A stretch of 64,000 nt of DNA from assembly GCF_000332995.1 (NCBI RefSeq), contig NZ_BANS01000003.1, forward strand, positions 1-64,000, read 5' to 3'. Of this stretch, positions 52,501 through 64,000 are shown one piece after another (position 1 is the first letter of the stretch; each line of letters starts with the position of its first letter). The translations under genes were made by a program, and so were the position numbers. Below the pieces are notes generated by a model. That model did not search any database, had not been told where the DNA came from, and saw only the letters and a program-made list of their open reading frames with translations. The DNA is from Gordonia amicalis NBRC 100051 = JCM 11271 (lineage in GTDB: Bacteria; Actinomycetota; Actinomycetes; Mycobacteriales; Mycobacteriaceae).

Positions 52501-55500
52501 CCAAATCCAAAGGCAGATACCCCGCACCCACCTTCAAAACACCCAGAATCGACGCCATCAGATCCACCGAACGCGCAGTCGCAATACCCACCAGATCACC
52601 AGCAGCCACACCCCGAGCAGCCAAACCAGCAGCCACCGCATCCGACCGCGCATCGAGCTCCGCATACGACAGCGACCGACCCGACGCCGACACCGCAACA
52701 CGATCACCATGGGCCACAACCGAATCAGTGAACAGATCCACCAACGTACGGCCAGCGTTCTTCGTCTGTGTCACAGGAGAGGGCAACTGCGCCAACGCAA
52801 CACGCTCACCAGCCGACAACAAGTCCACGTCACCGACCGCCACCGACGGATCCGCCGACAACACATCGAGCACCCGCACAAACCATTCCGACATCCGCTG
52901 CGCCGTCGACGCGTCGAACAAATCAGTCGCGGCAACCACCGAACCCGACCAAACGCCCTCAGCACCGATCTCGACATACAGCGTCAGATCCCGCTGCGCA
53001 GGCACCTCCTCGATGACCACCGGCGCGAACCTCAGATCGCCGAAATCCATCTCCTGCGGAACATCGCCGGTCTTCGGAGCCGCAACCAGCATCACCTGCG
53101 CCAACGGCGTAAAGGCCTCCGACCGCACCGGATCTACCGCGTCGACGACCGCCTCAAACGGCACATCCGCATTCGCAAACGCGTCCACATCGGCCTTGTG
53201 AACCTGCTGCAGGAACAAGGAGAAGGAAGTACCCGGATCGACCACGGTACGCAGCACGAGGGTGTTGACGAACATCCCCACCAGCGGGTCGAGCGCTTCC
53301 TGCCCACGCCCCGCAATAGGCGTACCGATCGCGATGTCATCGGTCGCACTCAACCGCGACAACGTCACCGCCAAAGCGGCATGCAACACCATAAACGGTG
53401 TCATGCCACGTGCCTCAGCGACCTTTCGCACACGCTCAGCGACCGCCGACGGAACCTCGAAAACCGTCCGTACACCACGCCCGGACGCCGCCTGCGGCCG
53501 CGCCCGATCCGCTGGCAACTCCAACACATCCGGCAACCCAGCCAACTGCTCAGTCCAATACGCCAATTGCCGGCCGACCACCGACTCCGCATCATCCGGC
53601 GACCCGAGCACGTTGCGCTGCCAGATCGCGTAATCGGCGTACTGTACATCCAACGGCCCAAATACCGGCGACTCGCCACTCGATCGCGAGAGGTACGCAG
53701 CGACCAGATCAGTCACCAACGGCGCCAGCGATTCACCGTCCGATGCGATGTGGTGCATCACCACCGCGACGACATGCTCCCCCGGTCCGGATTCCAAGAC
53801 ACGTGCCCGCACAGGCCACTCACGCTCCAGCGCGAACCCACCCGAGAGCGCCGCCTCCACGTCGGAAATCGCGCCCACCTGCCGCCAGTCCAGGCGTTCA
53901 GCAATCTCGTCTACACCGTGGACGACCTGGAACGGCTCCCCATCAGCACTCGGGAACGTCGTCCGCAACACCTCATGCCGCGCCACCACATCACCCAACG
54001 CCACGCGCAACGCATCCACATCGAGCGAACCCGAGACACGCAACAACGCCGGAATGTTGTACATCCCGCTTGACGGATCGAGCTTGTTGATAAACCACAT
54101 CCGCTGCTGCGCAAACGACAACGGAATACGACCCGGACGCGCATCCACGCGACCCACCGGGGGCAACACGGCGGCGTCCATGCCGCCGACGGCCTCGGCG
54201 AGGGCCCGGACGGAACCGGCTTCGAAGACGTCCCGAACCGAGACCGCCACACCCAGTTGATCGGACAACCTGGCCGCGAGCCGTGCCGCGGAGAGGGAGT
54301 CGCCGCCGAGCTCGAAGAAGCTCGACGTCGCCGAGACGAGACCGGCGTCGATGCCCAGGACCGCGGCGACCACGTCGGCGATCGTGCTCTCGGTGCCGGC
54401 GGCCGGGGCCACGTACTCCCCGGCCTCCAGAACCGGCTCCGGCAGCGCCCGCTTGTCGAGCTTGCCGACCGGCGTCAGGGGCAACTCGTCGATCACGGTG
54501 AACGACGAGGGCACCATGAAGCCCGGCAGGCGCCGGCCCGCAAAGGCCTTCAGCTCGGACACCTCGACGGTGCCGTCGACCGGGACGATGTACGCGGCCA
54601 GCGCCGTCGCCACGGAACCGCCGACGCCGAGGACCACGGCGGATTCGACGGCGTCGTGCTCGGCGAGCACGGCCTCGATCTCCCCCAGCTCGATGCGCAG
54701 ACCGCGCAGCTTCACCTGATCGTCGGAACGGCCGGTGTACTCGAGGGTGAGGCCGCCGGTGGCCGGCTCGGGAGTCCACCGGACCACGTCACCGGTGCGG
54801 TACATCCGTTGCCCGGCTCGGCCGTACGGGTTGGCGGTGAACCGTTCGGCGGTGAGGCCGGACCGATCGAGGTAGCCGCGGGAGAGCGCGACTCCGGCCA
54901 CGTACAGTTCGCCCGGCATCCCGACGGGCACCGGTCGCAGCCGCTCGTCGAGGACCAGCAGGTCCACTCCGCCGATCGGGCCACCGAGGCGCACCGGGGC
55001 GCCCGGCTCCATCGCCGGCGAGATCGTGATGCCGATCGTCGTCTCGGTGGGGCCGTACAGGTTGTGCAGCTCGGTCGCCCCCGACCAGCGGTCGACGATC
55101 GTCTGCGGCACGGCTTCGCCGCCGGCCGCGATCACCCGGAGACTCGGCACCTCGGCCGGATCCAGCGTGGAGAGCACCGACGGGGTCAGGAACGTATGTG
55201 TCGCACCGTGTTCGGCGATGAAACGGGCCAGCGCAGGCCCGCCGACCGCCTCCGACGGCCGATACGCCACGGTTCCCGAGGTGACCGTGGCCAGCAGGTA
55301 CTCCAGCACCGAGGCGTCGAAGCTCGGTGAGGCGAACCCGAGGACCACCGGCTTCTCGCCGGCATCGAGGCGTTCGGCTTCCTGTCGTGCGAAGTTCGCG
55401 AGGCCCGAATGGGAGACGGCCACGCCCTTGGGACGGCCCGTCGATCCGGACGTGTAGATGACGTAGGCCAGGTTGGCCGCGGTGACCGGTCCGAGCCGTT

Positions 55501-58500
55501 CGGCGTCGGTGATCGGCCCGGTCGGCTGCGCGGCGATCTCGGCGGCCGCCGAGTCGTCGTCGAGCCGCACCCACTCGAAGTCCCGGGCCGGCAGGTCACC
55601 GGACTCCGTCACCGACAGTCCCAGTACCGCCCCGGAATCCTCGATCATGGACGCGACGCGCTCGGCCGGGTAGTCGGGGTCGATCGGCACATAGGCTCCA
55701 CCGGTCTTCGCGACCGCCCAGATCGCGGTCAGCAGTTGTGCCGAACGACCGATCGCGAGAGCGACCGCACGTTCGGGTCCGACGCCGCGACCGATCAGCC
55801 AGCGGGCCAGTCGATCCGACGCCTCATCGAGTTCCCGGTATGTCAGTCGTGCTCCGGAGCCGTCGACGAGGGCCACGTCGTCGGGCGCGCGGCGCACCGC
55901 AGCCCGGAACAGATCGGTCAGCGTGACCGGGTCCGCGGCGGGACCGCCGGTCACCGGTGTGAGCGCGACACCTGCTTCGCCGGAGAGAAGCGGGAGCTCG
56001 GCACATGTCGCGTCAGGACCGTCGGCGATGGCTCCGAGCAGCTCGGACAGGACGTCGGCGAAGACCGCCACCTGTTCGGGAGCGAACGCGGTCGGCAGGT
56101 ACTTGATCTTCAGTGCGAGTTCGGCACCGCGACGGGACGCCGACAGATTGAGCGGATAGTGCGTGGCGTCCGAAGTCTTGGCGCCGATCAGCTTCAGGCC
56201 ACCGGCCGACGACGCATCGATACCGGCCACCGAGTCGACGTTCACCGGGAACGACTCGTAGACCGCGAGTGTGTCGAACAGCGCGGGTAGCCCGGTCTGT
56301 GCGGCGAGCATCGGCAGACCGATCTGCTGATGGTCGAGGACCTTCACCTTGTCGTTCTGGACGGCGGTCAGCACGTCGACGACAGTGGCGTCGGGGTCGA
56401 CGTCGACGACTGCCGGGATCGTGTTGATGAACATGCCGACCATCGACTCGATGCCCTCGATCTCGGGTGATCGACCGGACACGGTCTCCGCGAAGGTCAC
56501 CGTCCTGGTGCCGGTCAGCCGGGAGAGGAAGACCGCCCAGGCGAACTGGACGACCGTCGACATCGTGGTCGAGTTGTCCCGTGCCAGGGCCTCGAGACGC
56601 TCGGTGACCTCTACGTCGAGGGCGAACTCGTGGTCTCGGGGCGGCGCGTCGGCGGACGGCTCGTGGCCCGGCGCGACCAGCGTCGGCTCGCTCACCGGTG
56701 CGAGCACCTCACGCCAGGCGGTGAGCCCGGCGGCGATGTCGGTGGTCGCGACCGCGCGCGCATGATCGGCGAAATCACGTCCCGAGGCATCCGGCAGCGA
56801 CCCGGTGAAGGTCTCTCCGGTCGCATAGAGCGACAGGAGGTCGGCGAGGACGAGTGGGCTCGACCATCCGTCGATCAGCAGGTGATGGTTGGTGACCACG
56901 AGTTCGGCGCCGTCGCGATGCTCGACGAGCACCACGCGGATCAGCGGGGGCTCCGCCATGTCGAACGGCGTGGCCCGCTCGGCCGCCAGCACGGCGTCGA
57001 CGCGACTCTCGTGAGAGGCGGCGTCCTCCGCGCGTAGGTCGATCACGCTCCACGGCACGGTCACCTCGGCGGGCACGACCGTGACCGCCGCACCGCTCGG
57101 CAACCGGACGAAGCCCGATCGCAGGACCCGCTGGCGTGCGAGAAGTTCGCCCAGCGCGGCCCTCAGACGCTCGGGGTCCACGTCACCGGTCAGCGACAGG
57201 ACGGTCTGCGTGACGTAGACGTCGATGGCATCGTGATCGGCGACGGTGCTCGCCAGGTCGGCCTGGAAGAAGAGGCCCTGCTGCAGCGGCGTCATCGGCC
57301 AGACGTCGGCGCCGGGGTACTGCTCGGCGATGAGGTCGAGATCATCCTGGGTGACCTCGACACCGGGCACGTCGGCGCGACTGAGCCCGATGTCGGCACC
57401 ACCGTCGACGAGCGCGGCGACCGCGCGCAGCTCCTCGTGCCAGCGGCGGGCGATGTCGGACGCCGCGGTCTCGTCGAGCACGTCCGTGGCGTAGGTGACC
57501 TTCGCTTCCAGCCGTTTCTCGTCCCGGCCGGCCGTGCTGATGTTGATCCCGAAGACGCTCGGTGACCGCATCGCACCCGTGATGGTGCTCGGCATGTTCG
57601 GGCGGTCGGACACCGGCAGGAAGTCGTCGGGCGCGGTGTCCGCGGACGGTGCCGTGCCGCCGCCGAAGAAGTTGTACATGATCGTCGGGAGCGGTCGGTC
57701 GGCGATCTCGCCGTCCGAGTTGTAGCGGAGGATGCCGAATCCCACGCCGCCTGCCGGACGCGAGAGTCGCGCGTCCTTGGCCGATTTGACCGCGTGCACG
57801 ACGTCGCTCGACGCGGTGACCGCGAGCGGGGTGATGCTCGTGAACCACCCGACGGTGCGGGACAGATCGATGGCGCCGTGGTCGCCGGCGATGCTCTCGT
57901 CCCGGCCGTGCCCCTCGGTCGAGACCGTGACCGGCCCGTCGTCGGCGATGCCGTTGTCGAGCTGCCAGGCGCGCACGGCCCGCGCGAGTGCGCCGAGGAG
58001 TACGTCGTCGACGCTGCTTCCGAACGCCTGGGGAACCGTGGTCAGGATCGGCCCGGCGACATCGTCGACCACATACGTCAGCGAGGACTCGTCGCGCCAA
58101 CGGTGTAGTGCCTGATCTGCGGTGTCGCCGAACGATGTCGGCCTCACCGGTAGCTGCTCGAGCCAGTAGTCGACCTCGGCCGCGCGTGCGTCGACCTGAT
58201 CGGCCAGGAGGTGTGCGATCCGTCGGGCGGAAGTCCCCTCGGGTCGGAGTTCGATCGGCCGCCCGGACGTGAGTTGCGCCCAGGCCGTGACGAGGTCCTC
58301 GACGAGGACGGGCCACGAGACGGCATCCACACCGAGGTGGTGGATGGCGATCACGAGGCGGCGGCCCTCGCCGTTGACCACTGCGGTTCCGAAGAGGGAG
58401 CCGGTTTCCGGGTCCAGCGCGCCGAGCAGCTCCCGGTGGGCGTCGACGAGGGCCGGGTCCAGCGGGCCCGCCGCGTCGATCTCGCGGACGGCCGGAACCG

Positions 58501-61500
58501 TGCCCGCCCCGGCCGTCATGGTCCAGGCGTCCCCGGTCCGCGTGAGGACCGCGGTCAGCATCGGATGGGCTGCCGCGACCGCTTCGACGACGGTCTGCAG
58601 GTCGGCGATCGCGGCGGCCCTCGGCACGTTGAACACGAGCGACTGCGAGAAGTCGGCGAAGTCGGACGGATGTTCGGAGTGCTCGATCATCCAGGACGTG
58701 ACCGGCGGGAGAGGCATGTCGCCGGTGCCGCCGCCCGGCAGCTCCTCGATCAGTGCGGCCGGACCGCCCGAGGCCGCCGCAGCGGCGGCCATGGCGCGAA
58801 TCGTCTTCAGCTCGAAGATCTCTCGCGGAGACAGGTGTATGCCCGCCGCCTTCGCCGCCGACGACAGCTGGATCGACATGATCGAGTCACCGCCGAGGGC
58901 GAAGAACGACTCGGTGACGCTGACCCGCTCTTCCCCCAGAAGGCCTGCGACGATGCGTGCCAGGTTCTCTTCGGCGGGGTCGGCCGGCGCGACGAATTCG
59001 GCCGGCTCAGCGGCATGCGGTTCGGGCAGCGCGGTGCGATCGAGTTTGCCCGCGGGCGTCAGCGGGATCTCGTCGATGACGATCGCCTGGGCCGGCACCA
59101 TGTGCGCGGCCAGATGTCGGGCCGCCTCGTCGAGGACCGCGGCGCTGTCGATGGTCGCGCCCGGTTTCGCGACCAGGTAGGCCACGACCTCGGTGTGCTT
59201 GCGTCCCCCGCGGGTCGACTCGACGCCGACGACGACCGACTGCGCGACACCCGGCTGCGCGTCGAGCACGACCTCGATCTCACCGAGTTCCACACGCTGG
59301 CCGTTGATCTTGACCTGGTGGTCGGCGCGGCCGGCGAACTCGAGGTTGCCGCCCTTGGCCACCCGCACGAGGTCGCCGGTGGCGTACATCCGTGTGCCCG
59401 GCTCGCCGAACGGATCGGCGACGAAACTGGTCGACGTCTGGCCGGGACGGCCGAGGTAGCCGCGTGCCAGGCCTGCGGTGGACAGATAGAGTTCGCCCAC
59501 CACGCCCTGGGGCACCTCGTGCAACCGTCCGTCGAGGACGCGAACGGTGAAGCCGTCCACCGGCTTCCCGATCGTCACCGGCTTGCCGGCCGTCAGACGC
59601 GACCGGGTGGCCCACACCGTGGCCTCGGTGGGTCCGTAGCAGTTGAAGATGCGGCGGCCGCGCTCGGACCATCGCTCGACGAGTTCCGGCGGACACGCCT
59701 CACCACCGGTCGCCAGGTTCCGCACATACTGTGCGCGTTCCGGGTCGACGGTCGCCAGCACCGACGGCGTGATGATCATGTCGGTGACCTCGTCGCGGTC
59801 CAGCACTTCGGCGAGCGCATCGCCGGCGAAGTCGGTGTGCGGTGCGATCACCAGGGTGTGGCCCGCGGGGATGGCCCAGGCCATCTCGAACATCGAGGCG
59901 TCGAAGCTCGGCGACGCGACATGCAGGATCCGGGTGTCGGGCTCGTCTTCCGGTGTGCCGGTGGTGATCTTGGCGAGCGAGTTGACGAAGTCGACGATGC
60001 CGGTGTGCGAGACGCCGACGGCCTTGGGTCGGCCGGTCGAACCGGATGTGTAGATCAGGTAGGCGAGGTTGGTCAGCCGCACGGATCCGTTGCGCTCGGC
60101 GTCGGTGATGTCGTCGCCGGATTCGGCTTCGGCCTCGAGATCGGCGAGATCGACCCATTCACAGACGGATTCGCCGAGGCGAGCACGGGTTCCGGCATCG
60201 GTGATGCCGACGGTCGCACCCGAGTCGTCGAGCATGTAGGCGATGCGGTCTGCGGGATACGCCGGGTCGACGGGCACGTAGGCGGCACCGCTCTTGATGA
60301 CGCCCCACGTCGCGAGGACCGAGCCGATCGACCGCTCCATCCCCACGGCGACAACGTCTTCCGGGGAAACGCCGCGGGCGAGCAACGCTCGCGCGATCGC
60401 GTTGGTGCGCGTCTCGAACTCGTCGTAGTCGATCTCCGTGCCGTCGCAGATGAGCGCCGGGTGGTCGGGGTCGAGGTCGCGCTGGGCGAGGACGTCGATG
60501 AGTGTCCCGGCCTCGACCTCGCCGCCGCGGCCGACCATCGCGCCGGGCGTGCGAACCGCGACCGCCGCCGCGGGCGCCGACTCCACGCGTTCTGCACCGA
60601 CGATGTCGATGTCGCCGACCGCGATGTCCTGGTTCTCTACGACAGCGGTCAACACACGCCGGTACACCTCGGCGAACCGCTCCACGGTGGACTCGTCGAA
60701 GAGATCGGTGGCGTAGATGAAGTCCGCGGCCATCGGCGCGCCGGCGCTGCGTGCGCGGATCGCGACGGTCAGGTCGAACTTGGCGTTGACGGCACCCGGA
60801 GCGACAGGCGCGGCCTCGATGCCCGCCGCCTCGAGCTCCGCGGCCTCACCGTCGATCGCCTCGGTGTAGGTGAACGCGATCTGCGCAAGCGGCTGGTACG
60901 ACGACGACCGTTCCGGGGCCAAGGTCTCGATCAGATCGTCGAACTGCACCTGGTCGTTGGCGAAGGCGTCGAGCACAGTGGTGCGCACGCTGCCGAGCAG
61001 GTCGCCGACGCTGCGGCCGGGATCGACCTGTGTGCGCAGCAGCAGGGTGTTGACGAACATCCCGATGAGGTCTTCGACTGCGGCGTCGTTCCGGCCCGCG
61101 ATCGGGGTCCCGATCACCACGTCGGTACTCGAGGAGAGTCGGGCGACGGTCGCCGCGAAGGCCGCTTCGGTGACCATGAACGCGGTCATCGTGTTGCTGC
61201 GGGCGAGCACATCGACGCGGTCGGCGAGACCGTCGTCGAACTCGACGGTCACCGTTGCTCCCGCGGTGCCGAGCACGGCGGGTCTCGGTCGGTCCATCGG
61301 CAGATCCGTCACCGCGGGCAGACCGGCGAGCACACGCCGCCAATGGCTCAACTGTTCGCCGAGAACGCTTGTCTCGTCGTCGGCGTCGCCGAGGACGCTC
61401 TGCTGCCACAACGCGTAGTCCGCGTACTGCACATCCAGAACCGGCAAGCCGCCGGTGCGACCCTCTGCCCGCGCCGCATAGGCAGACATCAGATCTCGCG

Positions 61501-63724
61501 CGAGGACCGGGATGGACTGACCGTCCATCGCGATGTGGTGCATCGTCAGGGCGACGTGCAGACCTGCCCCGTCGCGATGGAATCGTCCCCGGAGTGACAT
61601 CTGGGTACTGACGTCGAAGCCCTCCGTGGTCGAGCGGACCAGTGTCTCGACGGAGTCGGCTTCGCGCCAGTCGAGCTGTTCGCGGGCGACCGCGACGGGC
61701 AACACGTCCTGCACCGGCGCGGCACCGACCGACGGGTAAACGGTACGCAGTACCTCGTGACGTTCGACGACGTCGCACAGCGAGTCGAAGAGCAGTGTCT
61801 CGTCGACATCGCCCGCGAGCGTGAGCGCGGCCGGGATGTTGTATGCGCCGGACGCGGTGTCGAACTGGTTGAGGAACCACATCCGACGCTGGGCCCGGGA
61901 GAGCGGCAGTCGTTCGGGCCTCGGCTCGATGCGCTTCACCGACGGCAAGGCGGACCCGCGACCACTGACAGCGTGGACGAGGCCGCGGACGCTGGGCGAC
62001 TCGAAGACGTCACGAACCGACACGTCGACGCCGAGTTCCTTCGAGACCCGGGCTGCGATGCGCGCAGCCGACAACGAACTGCCGCCGATGTCGAAGAACG
62101 AGTCGGTGACGCCGACACGTTCGACGTCGAGAAGCTCGGCGAACAGACCGGCGACGGTTTCCTCGTCTGCATTACCTGGCGGCACGTACAGAGTCGGCGC
62201 GATCACCGGTTCGGGCAGCAGACGCCGATCGACCTTCCCCGAGCGATTCAACGGCATGGCGTCGAGCCGTACCCAGGCGCTGGGTCGCATGTACTCGGGC
62301 AACAGTTCTGCGGTAGTTGCAGCGACGGTGTCGACATCCACGTCGGCCGGGGCGAGGTAACCGACCAATTGCTGGCCGCCGGGCCCGTCGACCACCGCCG
62401 CCGCCGCGTGGAGCACCCCGGGAGCCGCGGCGAGAGCGGCCTCGACCTCGCCGAGCTCGAGGCGCTGGCCTCGCAACTTGACCTGAAAGTCGGTGCGCCC
62501 CAAGTACTCTATTTCCCCGTCACGATTCCACCGAGCCCGGTCGCCGGTGCGGTACAACCGCGCACCGGGCTCGCCGAAGGGGTCTGCGACGAATCGCTCT
62601 GCAGTCAGATCCGGCCGCCCGGCATAGCCACGGGCCAACTGGACACCGCCCAGGTACAACTCGCCCGGGACACCGATGGGGACTTCGCGCAATGCCGCGT
62701 CGAGAACGCGCGCCGACACCCGACGAGTCGGGGTTCCGATCGGGATCACCCGGTCGTCCTGTGTCACCCGATGAATCGTCACGACGATCGAGGCCTCGGC
62801 CGGCCCATATTGATTCTGGAGCCGCGTCCCGGGCAACCGCGCCATCAGGTCGCGAGCGACCGGTGGTGTCAGGGCCTCCCCGCCGGTCTGGATGAGACGC
62901 AGCGAGGTCAACTCGCCGACCCCGGCCCCGAGAACCTCGTTGAACGCAGCCAGCATCGCCGGGACGAAGTGGATGACCGTGACCCCGTGGCGGCGGATCA
63001 GATCCGCCAGGTGGACCGGATCGCCGTGCCTGCCCGGCTCCGCGATGACCAGCGTGGCACCGATCGCGATCGGCAGAAAGATCTCTCGGACCGACACATC
63101 GAACGTGATTGGCGCCTTGTAGAGAAACACGTCTCGCGCGGTCAGGTCGTACTGTCCGATGTCGGCTGCCAGCCGGTTGGCGATACCCCGGTGGGCGATG
63201 ACAACTGCTTTCGGACGCCCCGTCGACCCCGACGTGAACAGGGTGAAGGCGGCGTTGGCAGGTCTGGTCGGACCCGCGAACTCTTCCTCGTCCAGACCCG
63301 CGTCACCCGGAGTCGAGATGTCCAGGACATGCACATCGACGACGTCGTCGAAACGCGATCGCGCTTCGGCTTCCCCATCGCTGGTCACCACGACGAGCCG
63401 AACTCCGGCAGTCCGCACCATGTAACGAGCACGGTCGACCGGCAACTGCTCGTCGAGGGGTACGAAGTGCCCGCCTGCCATCGCGACCGCATGGATGGCG
63501 ACGACCTGTTCGACGGAACGGTCGATCTGGATACCGACTGCGACTTCTGCCCCGACACCCAGCGCGGTGAGCTCCCGGGCCAGCCTCGCCACTCTGCGGT
63601 CGAACTCTGGACGGCTCACGGTCCGATCACCATGGATGATGGCCGGACGGTCAAGGGAAGCGTCCAGGGCAGTCATGGTCCGTAATCTCTCGCTGTCAGT
63701 CCTCTTGTTAACCACTTCACCCAC
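40598..63724 (-). CDS. Giant seven-A-domain non-ribosomal peptide synthetase with epimerase and thioesterase (NRPS 2)
   Basis: The 7,708-residue protein starts at GTG 63724 with GGAG 7 bases upstream; ATG 63676 is an alternative. Domains: A1-T1, C2-A2-T2-E, C3-A3-T3, C4-A4-T4, C5-A5-T5, C6-A6-T6, C7-A7-T7, TE. Carrier serines lie at about 550, 1614, 3143, 4207, 5270, 6333 and 7387; the TE serine at about 7514 (GWSIGG). E shows [10 protein letters not shown] (about 1795); C3 after it has [10 protein letters not shown], as expected for a D-accepting condensation domain. Pockets: A1 DVRHQGQIV, A2 DAFIAGCVW, A3 DALFAGLIG, A4 DFWSVGMVH (threonine code, with [10 protein letters not shown]), A5 DPLMQGQIY, A6 DCAHSTLVE, A7 DALFYGLIG. 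Only A4 is assigned with confidence. It begins with an A domain because its C domain is on the upstream protein. Confidence 0.96.
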   Translation of the reverse strand: MGEVVNKRTDSERLRTMTALDASLDRPAIIHGDRTVSRPEFDRRVARLARELTALGVGAEVAVGIQIDRSVEQVVAIHAVAMAGGHFVPLDEQLPVDRARYMVRTAGVRLVVVTSDGEAEARSRFDDVVDVHVLDISTPGDAGLDEEEFAGPTRPANAAFTLFTSGSTGRPKAVVIAHRGIANRLAADIGQYDLTARDVFLYKAPITFDVSVREIFLPIAIGATLVIAEPGRHGDPVHLADLIRRHGVTVIHFVPAMLAAFNEVLGAGVGELTSLRLIQTGGEALTPPVARDLMARLPGTRLQNQYGPAEASIVVTIHRVTQDDRVIPIGTPTRRVSARVLDAALREVPIGVPGELYLGGVQLARGYAGRPDLTAERFVADPFGEPGARLYRTGDRARWNRDGEIEYLGRTDFQVKLRGQRLELGEVEAALAAAPGVLHAAAAVVDGPGGQQLVGYLAPADVDVDTVAATTAELLPEYMRPSAWVRLDAMPLNRSGKVDRRLLPEPVIAPTLYVPPGNADEETVAGLFAELLDVERVGVTDSFFDIGGSSLSAARIAARVSKELGVDVSVRDVFESPSVRGLVHAVSGRGSALPSVKRIEPRPERLPLSRAQRRMWFLNQFDTASGAYNIPAALTLAGDVDETLLFDSLCDVVERHEVLRTVYPSVGAAPVQDVLPVAVAREQLDWREADSVETLVRSTTEGFDVSTQMSLRGRFHRDGAGLHVALTMHHIAMDGQSIPVLARDLMSAYAARAEGRTGGLPVLDVQYADYALWQQSVLGDADDETSVLGEQLSHWRRVLAGLPAVTDLPMDRPRPAVLGTAGATVTVEFDDGLADRVDVLARSNTMTAFMVTEAAFAATVARLSSSTDVVIGTPIAGRNDAAVEDLIGMFVNTLLLRTQVDPGRSVGDLLGSVRTTVLDAFANDQVQFDDLIETLAPERSSSYQPLAQIAFTYTEAIDGEAAELEAAGIEAAPVAPGAVNAKFDLTVAIRARSAGAPMAADFIYATDLFDESTVERFAEVYRRVLTAVVENQDIAVGDIDIVGAERVESAPAAAVAVRTPGAMVGRGGEVEAGTLIDVLAQRDLDPDHPALICDGTEIDYDEFETRTNAIARALLARGVSPEDVVAVGMERSIGSVLATWGVIKSGAAYVPVDPAYPADRIAYMLDDSGATVGITDAGTRARLGESVCEWVDLADLEAEAESGDDITDAERNGSVRLTNLAYLIYTSGSTGRPKAVGVSHTGIVDFVNSLAKITTGTPEDEPDTRILHVASPSFDASMFEMAWAIPAGHTLVIAPHTDFAGDALAEVLDRDEVTDMIITPSVLATVDPERAQYVRNLATGGEACPPELVERWSERGRRIFNCYGPTEATVWATRSRLTAGKPVTIGKPVDGFTVRVLDGRLHEVPQGVVGELYLSTAGLARGYLGRPGQTSTSFVADPFGEPGTRMYATGDLVRVAKGGNLEFAGRADHQVKINGQRVELGEIEVVLDAQPGVAQSVVVGVESTRGGRKHTEVVAYLVAKPGATIDSAAVLDEAARHLAAHMVPAQAIVIDEIPLTPAGKLDRTALPEPHAAEPAEFVAPADPAEENLARIVAGLLGEERVSVTESFFALGGDSIMSIQLSSAAKAAGIHLSPREIFELKTIRAMAAAAAASGGPAALIEELPGGGTGDMPLPPVTSWMIEHSEHPSDFADFSQSLVFNVPRAAAIADLQTVVEAVAAAHPMLTAVLTRTGDAWTMTAGAGTVPAVREIDAAGPLDPALVDAHRELLGALDPETGSLFGTAVVNGEGRRLVIAIHHLGVDAVSWPVLVEDLVTAWAQLTSGRPIELRPEGTSARRIAHLLADQVDARAAEVDYWLEQLPVRPTSFGDTADQALHRWRDESSLTYVVDDVAGPILTTVPQAFGSSVDDVLLGALARAVRAWQLDNGIADDGPVTVSTEGHGRDESIAGDHGAIDLSRTVGWFTSITPLAVTASSDVVHAVKSAKDARLSRPAGGVGFGILRYNSDGEIADRPLPTIMYNFFGGGTAPSADTAPDDFLPVSDRPNMPSTITGAMRSPSVFGINISTAGRDEKRLEAKVTYATDVLDETAASDIARRWHEELRAVAALVDGGADIGLSRADVPGVEVTQDDLDLIAEQYPGADVWPMTPLQQGLFFQADLASTVADHDAIDVYVTQTVLSLTGDVDPERLRAALGELLARQRVLRSGFVRLPSGAAVTVVPAEVTVPWSVIDLRAEDAASHESRVDAVLAAERATPFDMAEPPLIRVVLVEHRDGAELVVTNHHLLIDGWSSPLVLADLLSLYATGETFTGSLPDASGRDFADHARAVATTDIAAGLTAWREVLAPVSEPTLVAPGHEPSADAPPRDHEFALDVEVTERLEALARDNSTTMSTVVQFAWAVFLSRLTGTRTVTFAETVSGRSPEIEGIESMVGMFINTIPAVVDVDPDATVVDVLTAVQNDKVKVLDHQQIGLPMLAAQTGLPALFDTLAVYESFPVNVDSVAGIDASSAGGLKLIGAKTSDATHYPLNLSASRRGAELALKIKYLPTAFAPEQVAVFADVLSELLGAIADGPDATCAELPLLSGEAGVALTPVTGGPAADPVTLTDLFRAAVRRAPDDVALVDGSGARLTYRELDEASDRLARWLIGRGVGPERAVALAIGRSAQLLTAIWAVAKTGGAYVPIDPDYPAERVASMIEDSGAVLGLSVTESGDLPARDFEWVRLDDDSAAAEIAAQPTGPITDAERLGPVTAANLAYVIYTSGSTGRPKGVAVSHSGLANFARQEAERLDAGEKPVVLGFASPSFDASVLEYLLATVTSGTVAYRPSEAVGGPALARFIAEHGATHTFLTPSVLSTLDPAEVPSLRVIAAGGEAVPQTIVDRWSGATELHNLYGPTETTIGITISPAMEPGAPVRLGGPIGGVDLLVLDERLRPVPVGMPGELYVAGVALSRGYLDRSGLTAERFTANPYGRAGQRMYRTGDVVRWTPEPATGGLTLEYTGRSDDQVKLRGLRIELGEIEAVLAEHDAVESAVVLGVGGSVATALAAYIVPVDGTVEVSELKAFAGRRLPGFMVPSSFTVIDELPLTPVGKLDKRALPEPVLEAGEYVAPAAGTESTIADVVAAVLGIDAGLVSATSSFFELGGDSLSAARLAARLSDQLGVAVSVRDVFEAGSVRALAEAVGGMDAAVLPPVGRVDARPGRIPLSFAQQRMWFINKLDPSSGMYNIPALLRVSGSLDVDALRVALGDVVARHEVLRTTFPSADGEPFQVVHGVDEIAERLDWRQVGAISDVEAALSGGFALEREWPVRARVLESGPGEHVVAVVMHHIASDGESLAPLVTDLVAAYLSRSSGESPVFGPLDVQYADYAIWQRNVLGSPDDAESVVGRQLAYWTEQLAGLPDVLELPADRARPQAASGRGVRTVFEVPSAVAERVRKVAEARGMTPFMVLHAALAVTLSRLSATDDIAIGTPIAGRGQEALDPLVGMFVNTLVLRTVVDPGTSFSLFLQQVHKADVDAFANADVPFEAVVDAVDPVRSEAFTPLAQVMLVAAPKTGDVPQEMDFGDLRFAPVVIEEVPAQRDLTLYVEIGAEGVWSGSVVAATDLFDASTAQRMSEWFVRVLDVLSADPSVAVGDVDLLSAGERVALAQLPSPVTQTKNAGRTLVDLFTDSVVAHGDRVAVSASGRSLSYAELDARSDAVAAGLAARGVAAGDLVGIATARSVDLMASILGVLKVGAGYLPLDLGNPVERLSFIVSDAEVSVVIGDASSSGHSLWRRLPVSAQVVDVEVLAGERVSGSWAQVRVPADARAYVIYTSGSTGRPKGVEITHRDVVTLMDTAATDFEFLASDVWTMFHSYAFDFSVWEMWGPLLTGARLLIVDRELARDPRAFVDLLAAERVTVLSQTPSAFYQLIDARREADRDLALRYVVFGGEALSFDQVRRWFDEDPSDSARLVNMYGITETTVHVSFRALDRDLVAGTDASLIGRPLASLGIHILDDRLHPVPEGVPGEMYVTGGQLAAGYLKRPGLSATRFVADPFAGDGSRMYRTGDRARRIGDDIEYLGRGDAQVQLRGFRIEFGEIEAALLAALPTAAAAAARVITDAVRGDQLVGYLVVGAGEDLDTAAVRSAMAEHVPGYMVPDAVVAVERLPLNHNGKLDRKALPEPEFVEAEYVAPASPAEETVAAVYVELLGLERVGVTESFFDLGGNSLLAARLAARVSAALGVEVSVRDVFDASSVRELVTKTAGAAPALPPVVRVRPRPELIPLSYAQQRMWFINKLDPASGMYNIPVVLRVSGDLDVAALRTAMGDVVSRHETLRTTFPDADGTPFQLVHEVSEIAEHLDVRHVGSVADIEAAVSSGFVLAREWPVRVRIWEAAPREHVVAVVMHHIASDGESFAPLVSDLVTAYLARSTGESPVFAPLEVSYADFALWQREVLGSPDDPASVVGRQLAYWTEQLAGLPDVLELPTDRPRPQTATGRGAQADFAIPAEIADGITKLAAQRGVTPYMVVHAALAVVLARLSGSDDLAIGSPFAGRGQRELEPLIGMFVNTLVLRSRVDGSATFTELLADIRDTDLAAFAHADVAFESVVEAVDPVRSAAFAPLTQVWLSVEQGAGRRSAELPNGLVVSPFDGGPTLAKVDLGFGVHTAPAGDPWSGSVTYATDLFDESTVRATADRLIRVLSAVVTAPEALIGDIELLDADERSRIEEWSGSTTSREQGLGTGTLADLVERVEPSFLHSTAVIDGDRSVDYEELTDRTNALARRLIGLGVGPDVPVAISLPRSIEMVIASHAVIAAGGHFVPVGLDAPAERVRYILDATGADVLVVSAHAREAADRVAPETVRVVEVDASAPLAGDTSTITDADRTSPLHVDHAMYTIFTSGSTGKPKGVTVSHRAAMATLHADHLDHEFTSADVVLAVLDFTFDPSVLDLFRPVISQGTLVIVGQGQQRDPWALRDYVIRHRVTSIMMVPSMLSLMLGELSDEDFAAMRSVRTVQLGGEALAPALADAMHRVWPQAALHNQYGPTETVIYSTIAEVGSGLSTVPIGVPTPHGTAQILDARLHPVPVGVPGELYLGGIQIARGYIGRPGLTAERFVADPSGPAGSRMYRTGDTVRWRADGQIEYLGRIDFQVKLRGQRIELGEIESVIASAPGVREVVVTVLETPTGAQSLVAYVTADTDVTVTALRGHAADHLLPFMRPAVWTLLDDMPVNAAGKVDRERLPAPDLSGVEYVAPVGPEEEAVAAVFADILGVEKVSVTESFFDLGGTSLNAARLAARVSAALDAEVRVRDVFDAPSVRELVEAVAGRSPALPPITAVAPRPDRVPLSFAQQRMWFINRFEPDSATYNLPNVLRLSGPLDVAALRAAFVDLAMRHEVLRTRFPAVDGVPYQEVADASEVEGRFDWDVAGSMADIQAAVTTEFDLAVDWPIRVRLWPVGTDEHVLAIVIHHIAADGESLRPLIADVVAAYSARHEGFAPEFAPLGVQFADFAIWQHEVLGSPEDAGSVIGKQLGYWREALAGMPDLLELPYDRPRPRVATGRGGVAEFAIPEIVARRIGEVATRTGATPFMVLDAALATLLARMSATDDIAIATPIAGRGRPELDPLIGMFVNTLVLRSKVDLGASFVDLVARTRTAALGAFENADVPFETVVDAVNPVRSEAFAPLAQVMLTLDPGGAARSAEFPVGDLVFSGVEVDEPPAQVDLTFMVNSAPTGDWGGAVVFAADLFDESTVSTLAERFVALLDGLTFDVHAAVGDVPILGSEEAAALTAEQRGLDRSLPTEDLASALAASVAEYPDREALVFGDRSVTYGELGARVNTLARQLIAAGIGPDVAVAVCIPRSVELMVAIHAIVTAGGQYVPIDTGAPVDRAEYMVETSGATVALVHAGQSTPEPIAGLGDAVEVIGVDTSTPIEGNTAPVTDADRRGRLRPQHAAYTIFTSGSTGRPKGVTLPHDAVVNRLRWGLDELPIGADDMVVLKTPYTFDCSVAELFGPLMQGSRLLIAEPDGHLDPPYLADLIADTGATMVHFVPSMLSVFLELAGPERLARLDRLRILSTTGEALPPAVAAEARAAMPDAVLYNLYGPTEAAVEITYQQLDEIGDTVPIGVPVWNSTAYVLDGRLHQVPSGVPGELYVGGAQLARGYAARPDLTADRFLADPFGEPGSRMYRTGDLVRRNASGELEYLGRTDFQVKLRGQRIELGEIEAAIAQAPGVVHTAVTVAQAPDGGEHLVAYVSGAPGETVDLDAVKAAIATPLPEYMRPTVWMPLDEFPLNTAGKLDRKSLPAPEFTSGEYVAPATDEEARVAEVFAEVLGVDRIGVTDSFFDMGGNSLSAMRLASRAGAALGVDVSVRDVFGAPSVRELVAAAAAGTRGLPPIVAVEPRPDAVPVSFAQQRMWFINQFDWESPTYNIPAVLRLTGPIDLTALRAALADVVVRHESLRTTFPAVDGLPLQRIHPASEVADRLDWTQVTDQAALERDVMTGFDVSRQWPIRARVLRISDDEHVFALVVHHIAADGESVAPLVADLVAAYVARTTGAVPEFAPLPVQYADYALWQHEVLGAPDDPTTVLGSQLAYWREKLAGLPDVIDLPTDRPRPTAASGAGARVDVQIPAGVADRIAAVAHDHGVTNFMVVHAALATLLSRLSGTDDIAIGTPIAGRGQEELDRVVGMFVNTLVLRTPISPAESFGEVLSRVKSVDVEAFAHADVPFETVVDALKPARSGAFAPLSQVWLTFDQAAGGLPGADDLPSGSVGDLAIAPLPLAATPAKVDLLVSVAAAPEPGAPWRTTLTYATDLFDESSAQRIGGWLVELLDTLTSRADAAVGDALFLDDTTSGRLTPVSGGRGAQPELLAETFERAARSWPQAVAVVDATGKSLTYEELDARSNRLARWLIGRGIGPESLVALAIGRSVELLTAIWAVAKTGGGYVPIDPDYPAERVANMVEDSGAVLGLTTDAVGPLPDEGFEWYRLGGLDLTGSAATPVSESERLAPARIDNTAYVIYTSGSTGRPKGVSVSHSGLANFAREEMRRGSVSGPARVLGFASPSFDASVLEYLLATASGGLIAYRPADAVGGAALEEFMVEHRVTHTFLTPTVLSTLDPEALDSLELVYVGGEAVPQALKDAWSSVRRIQNLYGPTETTIGITISEPMEPGEPVLLGGPLAGLGLQVLDSRLHPVPVGVPGELYVTGLPLSRGYLNRPGLTADRFVADPFGDKGSRMYRTGDVVRWNRSANGALALSYSGRTDDQVKLRGLRIELGEIESALAAHPAVDSAVVVGVGGAVATSLAAYLVTTGDVTDEELREFIGRRLPSFMVPATLTRLDSLPMTPVGKLDKAALPEPVVVTVDHVEPETDNERAIAEVFAEVLGVDRVSATESFFDLGGNSLSATQVVSRVHDRGLPLELRWLFSDPTVRELARRIEEGSTRGNDVLITLRGDGSRPPLFCVHPAGGLAWFYGGFAPYIADRPIYGLQDPHVVNGEDSATDAHELAARYVQEIRRVQPEGPYHLLGWSIGGIIAHAMATRLQAVGERVAYLGIMDTAPPGEGETPAPEVVAEEESATNPDHTADILGGWRDLFDLDDAVKAESPEEVADIVRTQIAGMGLLADDVVDRVMDSFAVSAEVLMDYRPQRFDGSIQVFTATNDKTNPAAISESWQPHVSGTIDNTDVATHHLGMTDAASLGVIGPRVEQALSGVREADADSPGHA
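50930..54165 (-). other. Module 4 of NRPS 2 with foreign-looking codon use
   Basis: Across the C4-A4-T4 module, codons shift to T- or G-ending choices (GCT, GGT, TTG, CGG, ATT), while the rest of the gene uses mainly C-ending codons. Lines counted by hand inside (52021, 52561, 52741) have about 60-63% GC, against about 65-68% at 46441, 55021 and 58141. The borders fall in the T3-C4 linker and after T4, so the unit is exactly one module, the one specifying threonine. Confidence 0.7.
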
Positions 63725-64000
63725 CGGTCCGCTCCGTCGCGACGCGTGCGTATGCGATCAGGTCTCTGAGCGTTTCCGGGGCATCCGCGTCATCAAGCCC
63801 GCGGGCCCACTCTTGCAGCTGGGCACGCTCGTCATCAGTCGTCAACGGGATGTCGATAAGTGCGATCGAGGGATCTTCGACGGCGGAGGTCAGAATCCTG
63901 ACGAATCGATCGGCAAAGGTCCGCACGGTGAAACTGTCGAAGAGGTCCGTCGCATAGACCATTCGAACCTCCCCGCCACCGCCGCGCTCGGTCACGACTG
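63717..64000 (-). CDS. Upstream NRPS protein, C-terminal end of a condensation domain (partial at window edge)
   Basis: Only the last 94 or so codons are in the window. VRMVYATDLFDSFTVRTFADRFVRIL and DIPLTTDDERAQLQEWARG match the last strand and linker of the C domains in NRPS 2 (compare [22 protein letters not shown]). The protein ends [20 protein letters not shown], exactly where an A domain would begin, and the stop overlaps the GTG of NRPS 2 by 8 bases. The C domain here and A1 of the next protein thus make one module across two proteins. The rest of this protein lies beyond 64000. Confidence 0.85.
   Translation of the reverse strand, partial: VVTERGGGGEVRMVYATDLFDSFTVRTFADRFVRILTSAVEDPSIALIDIPLTTDDERAQLQEWARGLDDADAPETLRDLIAYARVATERTGG

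Noticed and set aside
58320-58360. Inactive epimerase because the motif reads [10 protein letters not shown] rather than HHxxxDG
   Set aside because: DAVSW is common in active E domains; the histidines and aspartate are kept.
58211-61597. Second antisense frame of over 1,100 codons in NRPS 2
   Set aside because: Same reason: shadow of the C2-A2-E region with no recognisable motif.
63717-63724. Frameshift error as cause of the NRPS split
   Set aside because: Joining frames adds over 20 residues absent from the other modules, and the upstream frame holds several stops; a genuine split fits better, though reads should be checked.

Overview
The window is high-GC actinobacterial chromosome. A zinc-ribbon S14, a SigK/RskA sigma/anti-sigma pair, a mycolyltransferase-like esterase, a KstR-type operator, a 13E12/DUF222 HNH protein and very large NRPS genes all point to the mycolic-acid Mycobacteriales. 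Gordonia or a near relative (Williamsia, Rhodococcus) is the best guess, but the sequence alone does not settle the genus.

Layout. 0-9.3 kb: a DUF222/HNH nuclease, a TerD-AIM24 fusion, a ParA-like ATPase (frameshifted in its Walker A motif) with a small partner, and a large Ser/Gly-rich exported protein gene flanked by two paralogous SRPBCC genes. 9.4-10.9 kb: a detached piece of the spc ribosomal operon (rplN-rplX-rplE-rpsN) closed by a strong terminator. 11.4-27.5 kb: NRPS cluster 1 on the + strand. It holds a four-module C-A-T NRPS with a terminal thioesterase, an MbtH protein and a DrrAB-like ABC exporter, all with overlapping reading frames. 27.6-30.2 kb: sigK-rskA and an exported esterase. 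30.2-31.5 kb: two orphan LuxR-type regulators. 31.8-33.7 kb: an acetoacetate-decarboxylase-family gene behind a KstR-like palindrome, and a pirin gene. 33.7-35.1 kb: an IS110-family insertion sequence with a long 5' non-coding end, bounded by a 32-bp direct repeat. 35.1-38.2 kb: FMN reductase, LLM flavin monooxygenase, a small lipoprotein and a membrane protein.

38.4-64.0 kb is NRPS cluster 2 on the - strand, running off the right edge. Transcription order is: an upstream NRPS (only its last C-domain end is visible), a 7,708-residue NRPS with seven A domains, one epimerase and a thioesterase, MbtH, a family 2 glycosyltransferase (frameshifted), a second MbtH, and a small protein resembling the start of an A domain.

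Both clusters look complete enough to make and release peptides. Cluster 1 probably starts with an acyl-capped serine and exports its product through the ABC pair. Cluster 2 extends a peptide from an upstream protein by at least seven residues, including a D-residue and threonine. Its oddest features are a protein break between the C and A domains of one module, and one whole C-A-T module (about 50.9-54.2 kb) with codon usage unlike the rest of the gene, as expected of a recently swapped module.
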